From positions 1-62,805 of the forward strand of contig NZ_RJTU01000072.1 of NCBI RefSeq assembly GCF_003730015.1: a DNA stretch of 62,805 nucleotides, in the 5' to 3' direction. The position numbers were made by a program, and so were the translations under genes. The notes beneath the pieces were generated by a model. The model worked only from the letters and a program-made list of their open reading frames with translations. It did not search any database and was not told where the DNA came from. The DNA is from Epilithonimonas hominis (lineage in GTDB: Bacteria; Bacteroidota; Bacteroidia; Flavobacteriales; Weeksellaceae). Positions 19,500 through 27,833 of the stretch are shown here, in pieces (positions within the stretch are counted from its first letter, which is position 1; each line of letters begins with the position of its first letter).

Positions 19500-20471
19500 T
19501 TACCAATATGTAGAACCTTCAACTTTTTCTGAATTATTTGGTTTTTCTGATTCCAGAGGACGAACCCAATAATCATTTTTGAAAGTAAATTTTTTTATAT
19601 ATATATCAGCTGATTCCCATCTCTTACCAATAATACCAAATAGAAGTTGGGTTGCCCCTCCTAAATGTACGGCCTTTTTTCCTATTCTTTTTACATGAGC
19701 GGCTAAAGAAAACCCATAAGCACCACATCCAATGATGGCTATGTCAAAATCTGTTTTATTGATTCCATTCTTCATATATTCCAAAGCCTCAAACCAATCA
19801 TTGAAAGCATCGTGATTGTTACCAGCAACAGTTTGTACAGCTTTGATTGTTATAAGCTCGAACTCGGGTAAAACATCTGGATTTTCAAATAGTTTTTCCC
19901 TAATTTTATATTGGTTCTTTATACTTTCTTCAAAAGGATGAATTACTAAAACCTTTTTTCCTTTTAATGCTTTGCTCCAAGGTTTTTTGTGATAATAAGG
20001 CTCTAAATCTAAAAGAGGAATCGTTCTTGCTCTTTTAGGTTTTTTAATTTTTCTCTCTCTAGTTTGCCAAGCGCCTAAAACATCAAGTTCTTTAATATCA
20101 TTTAAAAACAGCTTGCAAAATTTAATAATATTCTTTCTGTCATTGGGATAAAAGCCAGAGTAAACAGACATCCATATTCTGTATTGTTCATCCCAAAAAA
20201 AACTATCAATTTTATTGATAATATATAAAAGCGGTCTTATTATGACAGGCGTTTGCATATCCAAATAATTACTTAGAGTACCTAACTCAGTCCCCCCATA
20301 TCTTGCAATCATAACCGGTTTATCAGAAATAAGTTTTTCATATATTAAGTCAGATGCTTCTTGTCCTGAAAAATCGACTGGTGGCGGCGAAAAAAGATTT
20401 TCATCTAAAGGAATTCCATTTCTGGTTGCGTAAGAGCGGCGTAGCCTTTTGAGGAGTTTATTCATACTCAA
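19500..20471 (-). CDS. polysaccharide-locus protein, distantly GT-D-like
   Basis: The 323-residue soluble protein has VMIARYGGTELGTLSNYL near residue 52, resembling the RFGDGE region of GT-D (DUF1792) glycosyltransferases. It also has a mid-protein VLVIHPFEESI and a C-terminal IIGCGAYGFSLAAHVKRIG followed by HLGGATQLLFG. The aspartate of the GT-D DxE motif is a glycine here (GTE). A transferase or sugar-modifying role is possible from context only. It lies between wzt (two-base gap) and a putative glycosyltransferase. Confidence 0.55.
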   Translation of the reverse strand: MSMNKLLKRLRRSYATRNGIPLDENLFSPPPVDFSGQEASDLIYEKLISDKPVMIARYGGTELGTLSNYLDMQTPVIIRPLLYIINKIDSFFWDEQYRIWMSVYSGFYPNDRKNIIKFCKLFLNDIKELDVLGAWQTRERKIKKPKRARTIPLLDLEPYYHKKPWSKALKGKKVLVIHPFEESIKNQYKIREKLFENPDVLPEFELITIKAVQTVAGNNHDAFNDWFEALEYMKNGINKTDFDIAIIGCGAYGFSLAAHVKRIGKKAVHLGGATQLLFGIIGKRWESADIYIKKFTFKNDYWVRPLESEKPNNSEKVEGSTYW

Positions 20472-20473
20472 AA

Positions 20474-21727
20474 TTATTTTAGATATAACATCCCGGCATT
20501 GTCAATCATAAATACCCATCCATTTTTCATTGGAACGCCTTCAAACTCTACCTTTATTTTAGATGTTAGTTCCATAAATGTTGTTTTACCAGGGTCGCAA
20601 AGCGTTAGCGACATATACATGCTTCCTTTATTGATATCGTTAGGTAAAGTGATAGTTCTTTCCAATGAAAAGTCGCCTGGCTCAAACTTTTGGGTTATAC
20701 CGCCATAGTGGGAAGGGCTGTAGAATGCAAAAGGAGTGTCATAATTATTAAAGAAAAAGCTTTCAACATCAAAATGCATAGGTTCTTTTATTTGTCCCTT
20801 GATTGATATATTGATCTCATTAGCATCATTCGGAATGAAAAGCGAGGTTTGAGCCGAGCCGTTAATTTGTATATCATCTATTATAAGGGATGGGGATTTT
20901 GTTTTAACGTAGTCCATCAAAGAATTTCCTTCAAAAGAATTACTATTTGAATAAAGTTCAACACACCTTTCGATGTTTCCTTCATAATTCAACGTTCCCT
21001 TATCTAAAAAGATTCCTTTATTACAAAGCTGTTTGATAGATGCCATGTTGTGGCTGACAAAGAGGACGGTTCTCCCTTCTCCAGAGCTTACATCGTCCAT
21101 CTTTCCCAAACATTTTTTCTGAAACTCCAGGTCTCCCACCGCTAAAACTTCATCCACAATTAAGACTTCTGATTCCAAATGTGCAGCCACTGCGAATGCA
21201 AGACGAACATACATTCCTGAACTATAGCGCTTTACTGGTGTGTCGATGTATTTTTCTACCCCTGAAAAATCTACAATTTCATCAAATTTTCTTGTGATCT
21301 CTTTTCTTGTCATACCAAGGATCGCACCGTTCAAAAATACATTTTCACGACCTGTCATCTCTGGGTGAAAGCCTGTTCCTACTTCTAACAATGAAGCAAT
21401 TCTTCCATTAGTATATATTTTTCCGGTAGTAGGTTTTGTAACCTTACTGAGTAATTTTAATAATGTTGATTTTCCGGCACCATTTCTACCAATAATTCCT
21501 ACTGCATCACCTTGCTCTATTTCAAAATTGATATCCTTCAAAGACCATACATAATCGCTTCCACCTTTTGTTGTTCTGTCATTAACTTCACCAATTTTTA
21601 AATAAGGATTTTCTTTTCCTCTGATCTGATGCCAAAATCTATTAAGATCGTGGGATAATGTGCCGGTTCCAACTTGTCCTAAGCGATATTGTTTCGAAAT
21701 ATCTTCTGCTTTTAATGCTAATCTCAT
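20474..21727 (-). CDS. wzt: polysaccharide ABC exporter ATP-binding protein Wzt
   Basis: The 417-residue protein has an N-terminal ATPase of about 265 residues with Walker A GRNGAGKST at 80-88, the KRYSSGMYVRLAFAVA signature characteristic of Wzt/TagH ATPases, and Walker B VLIVDEVLAVGD. A beta-rich C-terminal domain of about 150 residues follows, as in Wzt proteins that recognise the capped end of the glycan before export. It works with Wzm, 11 bases upstream, to move lipid-linked polysaccharide across the inner membrane. The extra domain suggests export depends on a terminal modification of the chain. Confidence 0.92.
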   Translation of the reverse strand: MRLALKAEDISKQYRLGQVGTGTLSHDLNRFWHQIRGKENPYLKIGEVNDRTTKGGSDYVWSLKDINFEIEQGDAVGIIGRNGAGKSTLLKLLSKVTKPTTGKIYTNGRIASLLEVGTGFHPEMTGRENVFLNGAILGMTRKEITRKFDEIVDFSGVEKYIDTPVKRYSSGMYVRLAFAVAAHLESEVLIVDEVLAVGDLEFQKKCLGKMDDVSSGEGRTVLFVSHNMASIKQLCNKGIFLDKGTLNYEGNIERCVELYSNSNSFEGNSLMDYVKTKSPSLIIDDIQINGSAQTSLFIPNDANEINISIKGQIKEPMHFDVESFFFNNYDTPFAFYSPSHYGGITQKFEPGDFSLERTITLPNDINKGSMYMSLTLCDPGKTTFMELTSKIKVEFEGVPMKNGWVFMIDNAGMLYLK

Positions 21728-21738
21728 TGATAAATTGA

Positions 21739-22590
21739 TTATACAGTGTCCATAAAACTTTTTTCTACTTTATTGAAGGTAATGGTACCTATTGCCAATA
21801 AAAGTAAAATAATTAAACTGCTTATTGCAAGCATGGTTGGATTAAACTCACCTACACCCAGCCATCCGTATTTGAAGCATTCGAATATCCCGGTTAAGGG
21901 ATTCCACGCTGCGTAAGGCTGGATAGCTTTTGGAAGAGCAGATACAGGATAGATCACTGGCGTAGCATACATATATAAACTGACCCCAAATCCTAATAAC
22001 ATTTGCAAATCTCTGTATTTGGTCGTCATCGAGGAGAAAATCATTCCTACGCCCAATGCAAACATCGCCATTAATATTATTAAAAATGGCGTTGCTAAAA
22101 TCCACCAGTTCGGCTGTACTTCTCCTTTTGTTAAATAATATAAAAATGCAATTAAGAACAAAACCATTTGTACTCCAAAACGCATCAAGTTGGAGAATAC
22201 AATTGAAATTGGCATTACCAATCTTGGGAAATAAACTTTTCCAAAAATTGCCGCATTGCTTGTAAACACACTGGATGTTCCATTAAGACAAGAAGAAAAA
22301 TAGTTCCATAAAGTGACACCTGCCAAATAAAAAAGAATTTTTGGAGCTCCATCGGTAGAAATATTTGCGATACCACCAAATACCACAAGGTAAACAATAG
22401 TGGTGAAAATTGGATTAATAAAGAACCAAATCGGACCCAGAATGGTCTGTTTGAAACTAGATACAAAGTCTCTCTTCACAAACATGTAAACCAAGTCTTT
22501 GTAGCGCCATACTTCCTTAAGATTAAGATCTAGAAGGGAATGATTCGATTCAATCGTTTCGGTCCATTCTTGTTTATGAGAATCACTCAT
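21739..22590 (-). CDS. wzm: polysaccharide ABC exporter permease Wzm
   Basis: The 283-residue protein has about six membrane segments and the ABC-2 polysaccharide permease pattern: LKEVWRYKDLVYMFVKRDF at the cytoplasmic front, FKQTILGPIWFFINPIFTT, and NPLTGIFECFKYGWLG near the C-terminus. It forms the channel through which the ATPase Wzt drives the undecaprenyl-linked glycan. Its presence, with no Wzx/Wzy in the window, points to an ABC-dependent pathway. Confidence 0.93.
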   Translation of the reverse strand: MSDSHKQEWTETIESNHSLLDLNLKEVWRYKDLVYMFVKRDFVSSFKQTILGPIWFFINPIFTTIVYLVVFGGIANISTDGAPKILFYLAGVTLWNYFSSCLNGTSSVFTSNAAIFGKVYFPRLVMPISIVFSNLMRFGVQMVLFLIAFLYYLTKGEVQPNWWILATPFLIILMAMFALGVGMIFSSMTTKYRDLQMLLGFGVSLYMYATPVIYPVSALPKAIQPYAAWNPLTGIFECFKYGWLGVGEFNPTMLAISSLIILLLLAIGTITFNKVEKSFMDTV

Positions 22591-22607
22591 TTGTGTTTTG
22601 ATTTGAT

Positions 22608-23468
22608 TTATTTTATTAGGTTTTTCAGATATTGTCCATAGCCGCTTTTACCATATTTTGCTGCGGTTTCCAGAAGTTTTTCTTCATTGATGAATTTATT
22701 TCTGAAAGCAATCTCTTCTATACATCCGATTTTGAAACCTTGCCTTTTTTCTATTACGCTCACAAATTCTGAAGCATCGTGTAAAGAATCAAAAGTTCCA
22801 GTATCCAGCCAAGCCGTTCCTCTGTCCAAAACGCCAACCTCAAGTTTACCTTTGCTTAAATAAACGTTGTTCACATCGGTAATTTCTAGCTCGCCTCTTG
22901 GAGATGGTTTTATGTTTTTTGCAATCTCAACGACTTCATTATCATAAAAATATAGCCCTGGAACAGCATAGTTGGATTTAGGATGAGTTGGTTTTTCTTC
23001 AATAGAAAGTGCTTTGAAATCTTTGTCAAATTCAACTACACCATATCTTTCTGGGTCAGACACGTGGTACGCAAAAACAACACCGCCGTCTGGATTGGTT
23101 TTGTTTTTTAATAATGTTCCCATTTCAGAACCGTAAAATATGTTATCTCCAAGAACTAACGCTGCTGCGTCATTTCCGATAAACTCATCACCCAAAATAA
23201 AAGCTTGAGCCAATCCGTCTGGGCTGGGTTGAACTTTATATTGAATGTTACAACCAATCTGGGATCCATCTCCTAAAAGTTTAATAAATCCTTCTTGATC
23301 GTGAGGTGTTGTGATTATCAGGATGTCTTTTATTCCTGCCAACAACAATGTAGAAAGCGGATAATAAATCATCGGTTTGTCATAAACCGGCATCAGTTGT
23401 TTGCTTACTGCAATGGTCAATGGATAAAGTCTGGTTCCGGATCCTCCGGCGAGAATAATTCCTTTCAT
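22608..23468 (-). CDS. rfbA: glucose-1-phosphate thymidylyltransferase
   Basis: The 286-residue enzyme joins dTTP and glucose-1-phosphate to give dTDP-glucose. It has the nucleotide-binding start [44 protein letters not shown] with the metal-binding aspartate, and [19 protein letters not shown], all typical of RmlA. Length matches the family. It is followed by wzm and preceded by rfbB, but no rfbC or rfbD is nearby, so the end product is probably not the standard dTDP-rhamnose made within this block. Confidence 0.95.
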   Translation of the reverse strand: MKGIILAGGSGTRLYPLTIAVSKQLMPVYDKPMIYYPLSTLLLAGIKDILIITTPHDQEGFIKLLGDGSQIGCNIQYKVQPSPDGLAQAFILGDEFIGNDAAALVLGDNIFYGSEMGTLLKNKTNPDGGVVFAYHVSDPERYGVVEFDKDFKALSIEEKPTHPKSNYAVPGLYFYDNEVVEIAKNIKPSPRGELEITDVNNVYLSKGKLEVGVLDRGTAWLDTGTFDSLHDASEFVSVIEKRQGFKIGCIEEIAFRNKFINEEKLLETAAKYGKSGYGQYLKNLIK

Positions 23469-23495
23469 TGAAAATGGTTTTTGGTTATAGTTTTT

Positions 23496-24575
23496 TTATG
23501 AATATTGTTTATCGTAGTATTTTTGATAATCTCCAGAAGTTACATTCTCCAGCCATTCTTTGTTTTCCAGGAACCAGTCAATCGTTTTGCCTAATCCTTC
23601 TTCAAACGTAACAGATGGTTTCCAGCCTAGATCTTTGTTCAGTTTTGTGGCGTCAATCGCATAACGTTTGTCGTGACCAGGTCTGTCTTTTACATAAGTT
23701 ATCAGTTTTTCTGAATGTCCTTCTGGTTTACCAAGTTTAGCATCTAGCTGTTTGATAAGTTCTTTCACAAGGTCAATGTTTTGCCACTCATTAAAGCCAC
23801 CGATATTGTAAGTTTCGCCAGTTTTTGCCTCATTGAAAATCTGGTGTATTGCTCTGGCATGGTCAATCACAAAAAGCCAGTCCCTTGTATATTTTCCATC
23901 TCCATAGATAGGCAATGGTTTTTCATTAAGAATGTTAGAAATACAAAGTGGAATTAGTTTCTCTGGGAAGTGATTAGGACCATAGTTATTGGAGCAATTA
24001 GAAACAATAAAAGGCATCCCGTAAGTATTTCCATACGCTCTTACCAAATGGTCAGAAGCTGCTTTGGACGCAGAGTAAGGTGATTGCGGATCATAAGGAG
24101 TAGTCTCTAAGAAAAATCCAGTCTCACCTAAGCTTCCATAAACTTCGTCCGTAGAAACGTGATAGAACAAATTTTTTCTAGGTTCATTAGGAAATCTTCC
24201 GTGCGTGTGATCTGGGTTTAACGTCCAGAACTCGATACAAAGATTTAGAAGATTAGCCGTTCCGTTTACGTTGGTATTGATGAAAGCGTTGGGGTCGGTG
24301 ATACTTCTGTCCACGTGACTTTCTGCAGCCAAATGCACCACTGCATCGGGATTATATTTTTCAAAAACTTTTCTCAGTTCCTCAGGTTTTGTGATGTCTG
24401 CTTTTTCAAAAACGTAATTAGGCTCGTTTTCGATATCTTTTAGGTTTTCAAGGTTACCTGCATAGGTCAAAGCGTCCAGATTTATGATTTTTGAATCTGG
24501 ATTGTTTTTTACGAATTCTCGAACCACGTGAGAACCTATGAAACCTGCTCCTCCGGTTATTATAATGTTTTTCAT
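23496..24575 (-). CDS. rfbB: dTDP-glucose 4,6-dehydratase
   Basis: The 359-residue SDR enzyme makes dTDP-4-keto-6-deoxyglucose. It has GGAGFIG at 8-14, HLAAESHVDRSI, the catalytic T142-D143-E144 in STDEVYGSLG, and Tyr167/Lys171 in SPYSASK. The NCSNNYGP and GDGKYTRDWLFVIDHARAI segments are typical of RmlB. It stands between ugd (29-base gap) and rfbA. Its product can feed several deoxysugar routes; none of the standard next enzymes was found beside it. Confidence 0.95.
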   Translation of the reverse strand: MKNIIITGGAGFIGSHVVREFVKNNPDSKIINLDALTYAGNLENLKDIENEPNYVFEKADITKPEELRKVFEKYNPDAVVHLAAESHVDRSITDPNAFINTNVNGTANLLNLCIEFWTLNPDHTHGRFPNEPRKNLFYHVSTDEVYGSLGETGFFLETTPYDPQSPYSASKAASDHLVRAYGNTYGMPFIVSNCSNNYGPNHFPEKLIPLCISNILNEKPLPIYGDGKYTRDWLFVIDHARAIHQIFNEAKTGETYNIGGFNEWQNIDLVKELIKQLDAKLGKPEGHSEKLITYVKDRPGHDKRYAIDATKLNKDLGWKPSVTFEEGLGKTIDWFLENKEWLENVTSGDYQKYYDKQYS

Positions 24576-24604
24576 AAATATTTTTTATAAAATTATGTTT
24601 TATT

Positions 24605-25771
24605 TTAATCGCTTCCGAATAAATCTCTTGTGTAAACTTTATCTTTAACGTCCTGTAAATCTGCTGTGTTTCTGTTGGAAATAATAATATCACATTCTTG
24701 TTTAAATGCATCCAGATCCCGATAAACCATCGATCCGAAAAAAGAGTCTTCCTTTAGCACGGGTTCATAAACCACTACTTCTACGCCTTTCGCTTTAATC
24801 CTTTTCATAATGCCCTGTATTGCGGAGGCCCGAAAATTGTCTGACCCAGATTTCATTATTAATCGATAAACACCTACTTTTTTTGGCTTTTTTGCTAAAA
24901 TCGAATCTGCGATAAAATCCTTTCTAGTGCGATTAGCATCCACAATAGCCTGTATCAGATTATTTGGAACCGAATTATAATTGGCAAGTAGTTGTTTGGT
25001 GTCTTTCGGAAGGCAATAGCCACCATATCCAAAAGATGGATTATTGTAGTGGGAGCCAATTCTTGGATCCAAACCAACTCCTTCTATAATCTGACGGCTA
25101 TCCAACCCATGGATTTGGGCATAACTGTCCAGCTCATTGAAGTAAGCTACGCGCATTGCTAAATAGGTATTCGAGAATAATTTGATAGCTTCTGCCTCTG
25201 TTGCATTAGTAAAAAGAGTAGGGATATCTTTTTTAATGGCACCTTCTTTCAAAAGATCTGCAAAAACTGTTGCTCTCTCGCTTTGTTCACCAATAATAAT
25301 TCTTGATGGATAAAGGTTGTCATAAAGTGCTCTTCCTTCTCTCAAGAACTCTGGAGAAAATATAATATTGTCAAATTCTAATTCTTTTTTCAGATTTTCT
25401 GTAAAACCAACTGGAACAGTAGATTTTACAATAACTACGGCTTTCGGGTTGTAAGCTTTAACTTCTTTTATAACATTTTCAACACTTTTGGTATCAAAAT
25501 AATTTGTAGAAGGATCATAATCTGTAGGCGTAGCTACTATAATAAAATCCGCATTTTTATAAGCCTCTTCTTTATCAAGAGTTGCTTTTATATTGAGTTG
25601 TTTTGTTTCTAGAAATTCGGTAATTTCATTGTCGTCAATCGGAGATTGCTTATTATTAAGCATTTCAACCTTTTCTGGAATAATATCCAAAGCAATTACG
25701 TTATGATGTTGTGCTAATAAAACAGCATTAGACAGCCCAACATATCCAGTTCCAACTATTGTAATATTCAC
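24605..25771 (-). CDS. ugd: UDP-glucose 6-dehydrogenase
   Basis: This 388-residue enzyme oxidises UDP-glucose to UDP-glucuronate. It has the NAD motif GTGYVG at 7-12, [27 protein letters not shown], and catalytic Cys253 in [13 protein letters not shown]. The 388-residue length and the [16 protein letters not shown] segment fit the short Ugd type of enteric bacteria rather than the WbpA type of the tviB product in this window. It is the first gene of the long minus-strand polysaccharide unit and is divergent from rimP. Confidence 0.93.
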   Translation of the reverse strand: MNITIVGTGYVGLSNAVLLAQHHNVIALDIIPEKVEMLNNKQSPIDDNEITEFLETKQLNIKATLDKEEAYKNADFIIVATPTDYDPSTNYFDTKSVENVIKEVKAYNPKAVVIVKSTVPVGFTENLKKELEFDNIIFSPEFLREGRALYDNLYPSRIIIGEQSERATVFADLLKEGAIKKDIPTLFTNATEAEAIKLFSNTYLAMRVAYFNELDSYAQIHGLDSRQIIEGVGLDPRIGSHYNNPSFGYGGYCLPKDTKQLLANYNSVPNNLIQAIVDANRTRKDFIADSILAKKPKKVGVYRLIMKSGSDNFRASAIQGIMKRIKAKGVEVVVYEPVLKEDSFFGSMVYRDLDAFKQECDIIISNRNTADLQDVKDKVYTRDLFGSD

Positions 25772-25795
25772 AAAGAATAAGTTTTAAAATTCAGG

Positions 25796-25803
25796 CAAAA
25801 ATA
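25796..25803 (-). promoter_or_regulatory. -7 promoter element for the ugd polysaccharide unit
   Basis: On the minus strand this reads TATTTTTG, a full TAnnTTTG match 25 bases before the ugd start. The -33 element is not clear. It lies in the divergent gap with rimP and would drive the long downstream block of sugar, export and transferase genes. Confidence 0.5.
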
Positions 25804-25847
25804 AGAAAAAAATGTTTGCGGTAATTATAATTGAAATGATTGACTTC

Positions 25848-25878
25848 TTGTGTATTAAATAAAAAATAATTATCTTTG
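25848..25878 (+). promoter_or_regulatory. promoter of the rimP-nusA-infB operon
   Basis: TTG at 25848-25850 and TATCTTTG at 25871-25878 are separated by 20 bases, a good match to the Bacteroidota consensus (TTG/TTTG, 19-21 bases, TAnnTTTG). Transcription would start near 25884, leaving a leader of about 70 bases before rimP that contains a hairpin. Confidence 0.75.
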
Positions 25879-25902
25879 CAAAAGATTTACGGGAAAAATG
25901 GG

Positions 25903-25928
25903 AAGGCTTTCGCAAGAATGCCTTTTTT
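25903..25928 (+). promoter_or_regulatory. terminator-like hairpin in the rimP leader
   Basis: AAGGC at 25903-25907 pairs with GCCTT at 25920-25924 and is followed by a run of T (25923-25928). A competing inner hairpin (CTT 25907-25909 with AAG 25914-25916, TCGC loop) shares its bases. It lies between the operon promoter and the rimP start, the right place for an attenuator or autoregulatory leader. NusA, encoded in this operon, is known to act on hairpins; any link is inference. Confidence 0.5.
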
Positions 25929-25956
25929 CGTAGATGTAACTTTGGAGAAGATAATT

Positions 25957-26424
25957 ATGGATTTTAAAACAGAAGTGACACGTCTGATTAATGAATTTTT
26001 ATTGACAAGACCAGATCTTTTTTTGATTGATCTGAAGATTTCTGCTTCTTCTGATATTACTGTAATCCTGGATGGAGATAATGGTGTTTCGTTACAGGAT
26101 TGTCTTGATGCAAGCAGGGCTGTAGAGTTTAATCTGGATCGTGAAGTGCACGATTTTGGGCTGCAGGTAATGTCCTCAGGCTTAAGTGAGCCGCTGGAAT
26201 CTCCAAGACAATTTAGGAAGAATATCGGGAGAACTTTAGATATTGTTTTAACTGATGACTCAAAAATTGAAGGAGAGCTAGTTCATGTTGATGATGAAAA
26301 GATTACAATCAGGCTAGCTTACAGACGTCCCAAGCTTGTGGGCAAAGGAAAGGAAGATGTGGTAGAAGATAAGGATATATCTTATTCAGAAATCAAAAAA
26401 GCATTGGTAGCAATAAAATTTTAA
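25957..26424 (+). CDS. rimP: ribosome maturation factor RimP
   Basis: The 155-residue protein starts MDFKTEVTRLINEFL and has ITVILDGDNGVSLQDCLDASRAVEFNLD and VMSSGLSEPLESPRQFRKNIGR, the latter being the RimP core motif. It helps 30S subunit maturation. The frame is open back to 25876, but the added residues lie over the leader hairpin and the ATG at 25957 has a GGAGAAG sequence just upstream, so this start is chosen. It leads the rimP-nusA-infB operon, a conserved arrangement. Confidence 0.93.
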   Translation: MDFKTEVTRLINEFLLTRPDLFLIDLKISASSDITVILDGDNGVSLQDCLDASRAVEFNLDREVHDFGLQVMSSGLSEPLESPRQFRKNIGRTLDIVLTDDSKIEGELVHVDDEKITIRLAYRRPKLVGKGKEDVVEDKDISYSEIKKALVAIKF

Positions 26425-26493
26425 CAATATAATGAAAGAAATTGATCATAAAAGGATTAATTCTCAATCATTACTTATCATTTATAAATCAAT

Positions 26494-27729
26494 ATGGATA
26501 ATTTAGCTTTAATAGAAGCCTTTGGTGATTTTAAAGAAATAAAAAATATAAGCAAAATCGATTTGATGGCGATTATCGAAGATTCGCTTAAGACGCTTTT
26601 GAGAAAAAGATATGACTCTGATGATCATTTTGATGTTATTGTAAACCCGGATAAAGGAGACTTCCAAATCTTCCTAAACAAAACAATTGTGGAAGATGAG
26701 ATGTCTGAAGATGATGATCTAGAAATCGAAATCTCTGAAGTTAGAAAAATAGATCCTACATTTGAAGTTGGTGAAGAGTACACTCAGGAAATTCCCGTTT
26801 CTAAATTGGGTAGGAGAAATATCCTTACACTAAAGCAGATTTTGGCAACCAAAATCCAGGAGCATTTCAATGCAACCCTGTACGAGCAGTTCCGCGATAA
26901 AATTGGTGAGTTGATTGTTGGAGAGGTGCATCATATCCGTCATAAGCACGTAATTTTGCTTGATGATGAAGGCAATGAATTTATCCTGCCAAAGGAAAAT
27001 CAAATTCCTTCAGATTTCTTCAAAAAGGGAGATAATGTGAGAGCAATTGTGGAAAGTGTAGATTTCCGAGGGTCAAAACCTCAAATCATTGTTTCCAGAA
27101 CCGCGCCAAAATTCTTAGAAGAGCTATTGGAGCTGGAGATTCCAGAAATTCAGGACGGAACTATTATCCTGAAAAAGGTAGTCAGAATCCCGGGTGAAAA
27201 GGCGAAAATTGCTGTAGATGCGTATGATGACAGAATTGATCCTGTAGGAGCTTGTGTTGGAGTTAAAGGTTCTAGAATTCACGGTGTTGTAAGAGAACTG
27301 AGAAACGAAAACATAGATGTCATTCAGTGGTCTAAAAATCCTGAGATTCTTGTAAAGAGAGCTTTGGGAAATATTACCATCAATAAAATTGAGGTTAATC
27401 AGGAAACTAATTACGCGTTAGTTTATACGCCTGTTGATGAGATTTCTAAAGTCATTGGTAAGCAGGGTCAGAATATTAAGCTGGCATCTTGGTTATCTGG
27501 TTTTGAGATTGATGTTTACAGGGAAACGACCGAAGATGATGATGTTGAATTGGTAGAATTTGCGGACGAAATCGAATCTTGGATTATTGACGAGTTTAAA
27601 AAAGTTGGTCTGAATACTGCAAGAAGCGTTCTAGATAAAGATACAGAAGCATTGTTGAATATTGTTGATCTTGAGGAGGAAACTATAGAAGAAGTTAAAA
27701 GTATTCTGAAAGAAGAACTCGAGGGATAA
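26494..27729 (+). CDS. nusA: transcription termination/antitermination factor NusA
   Basis: The 411-residue protein has the NusA N-terminal RNA-polymerase-binding domain (about 1-120), an S1 domain (about 130-200) and two KH domains with IAVDAYDDRIDPVGACVGVKGSRI and VIGKQGQNIKLASWLSG. The C-terminal acidic helix-hairpin repeats of the E. coli protein are absent, which is usual in this phylum. It modulates pausing, termination and antitermination. It sits between rimP and infB as in most bacteria. Confidence 0.95.
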   Translation: MDNLALIEAFGDFKEIKNISKIDLMAIIEDSLKTLLRKRYDSDDHFDVIVNPDKGDFQIFLNKTIVEDEMSEDDDLEIEISEVRKIDPTFEVGEEYTQEIPVSKLGRRNILTLKQILATKIQEHFNATLYEQFRDKIGELIVGEVHHIRHKHVILLDDEGNEFILPKENQIPSDFFKKGDNVRAIVESVDFRGSKPQIIVSRTAPKFLEELLELEIPEIQDGTIILKKVVRIPGEKAKIAVDAYDDRIDPVGACVGVKGSRIHGVVRELRNENIDVIQWSKNPEILVKRALGNITINKIEVNQETNYALVYTPVDEISKVIGKQGQNIKLASWLSGFEIDVYRETTEDDDVELVEFADEIESWIIDEFKKVGLNTARSVLDKDTEALLNIVDLEEETIEEVKSILKEELEG

Positions 27730-27833
27730 TTTATATATTGAATTTTCAAAAATTCTGAAACTAAATTTTAATAAAAAGAAAAATAAAAGCTTGAAAGCTT
27801 AAAACGCTAAAAGCCAAAAGCAAATTGATATTT

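Noticed and set aside
22608-24575. Complete dTDP-rhamnose operon
   Set aside because: Only rfbA and rfbB are present; rfbC and rfbD could not be found in the window.
1-25771. Wzx/Wzy-dependent polysaccharide pathway
   Set aside because: A Wzm/Wzt ABC exporter is present and no flippase-like protein was seen; the membrane protein at 176-1627 lacks recognisable Wzy or Wzx motifs.
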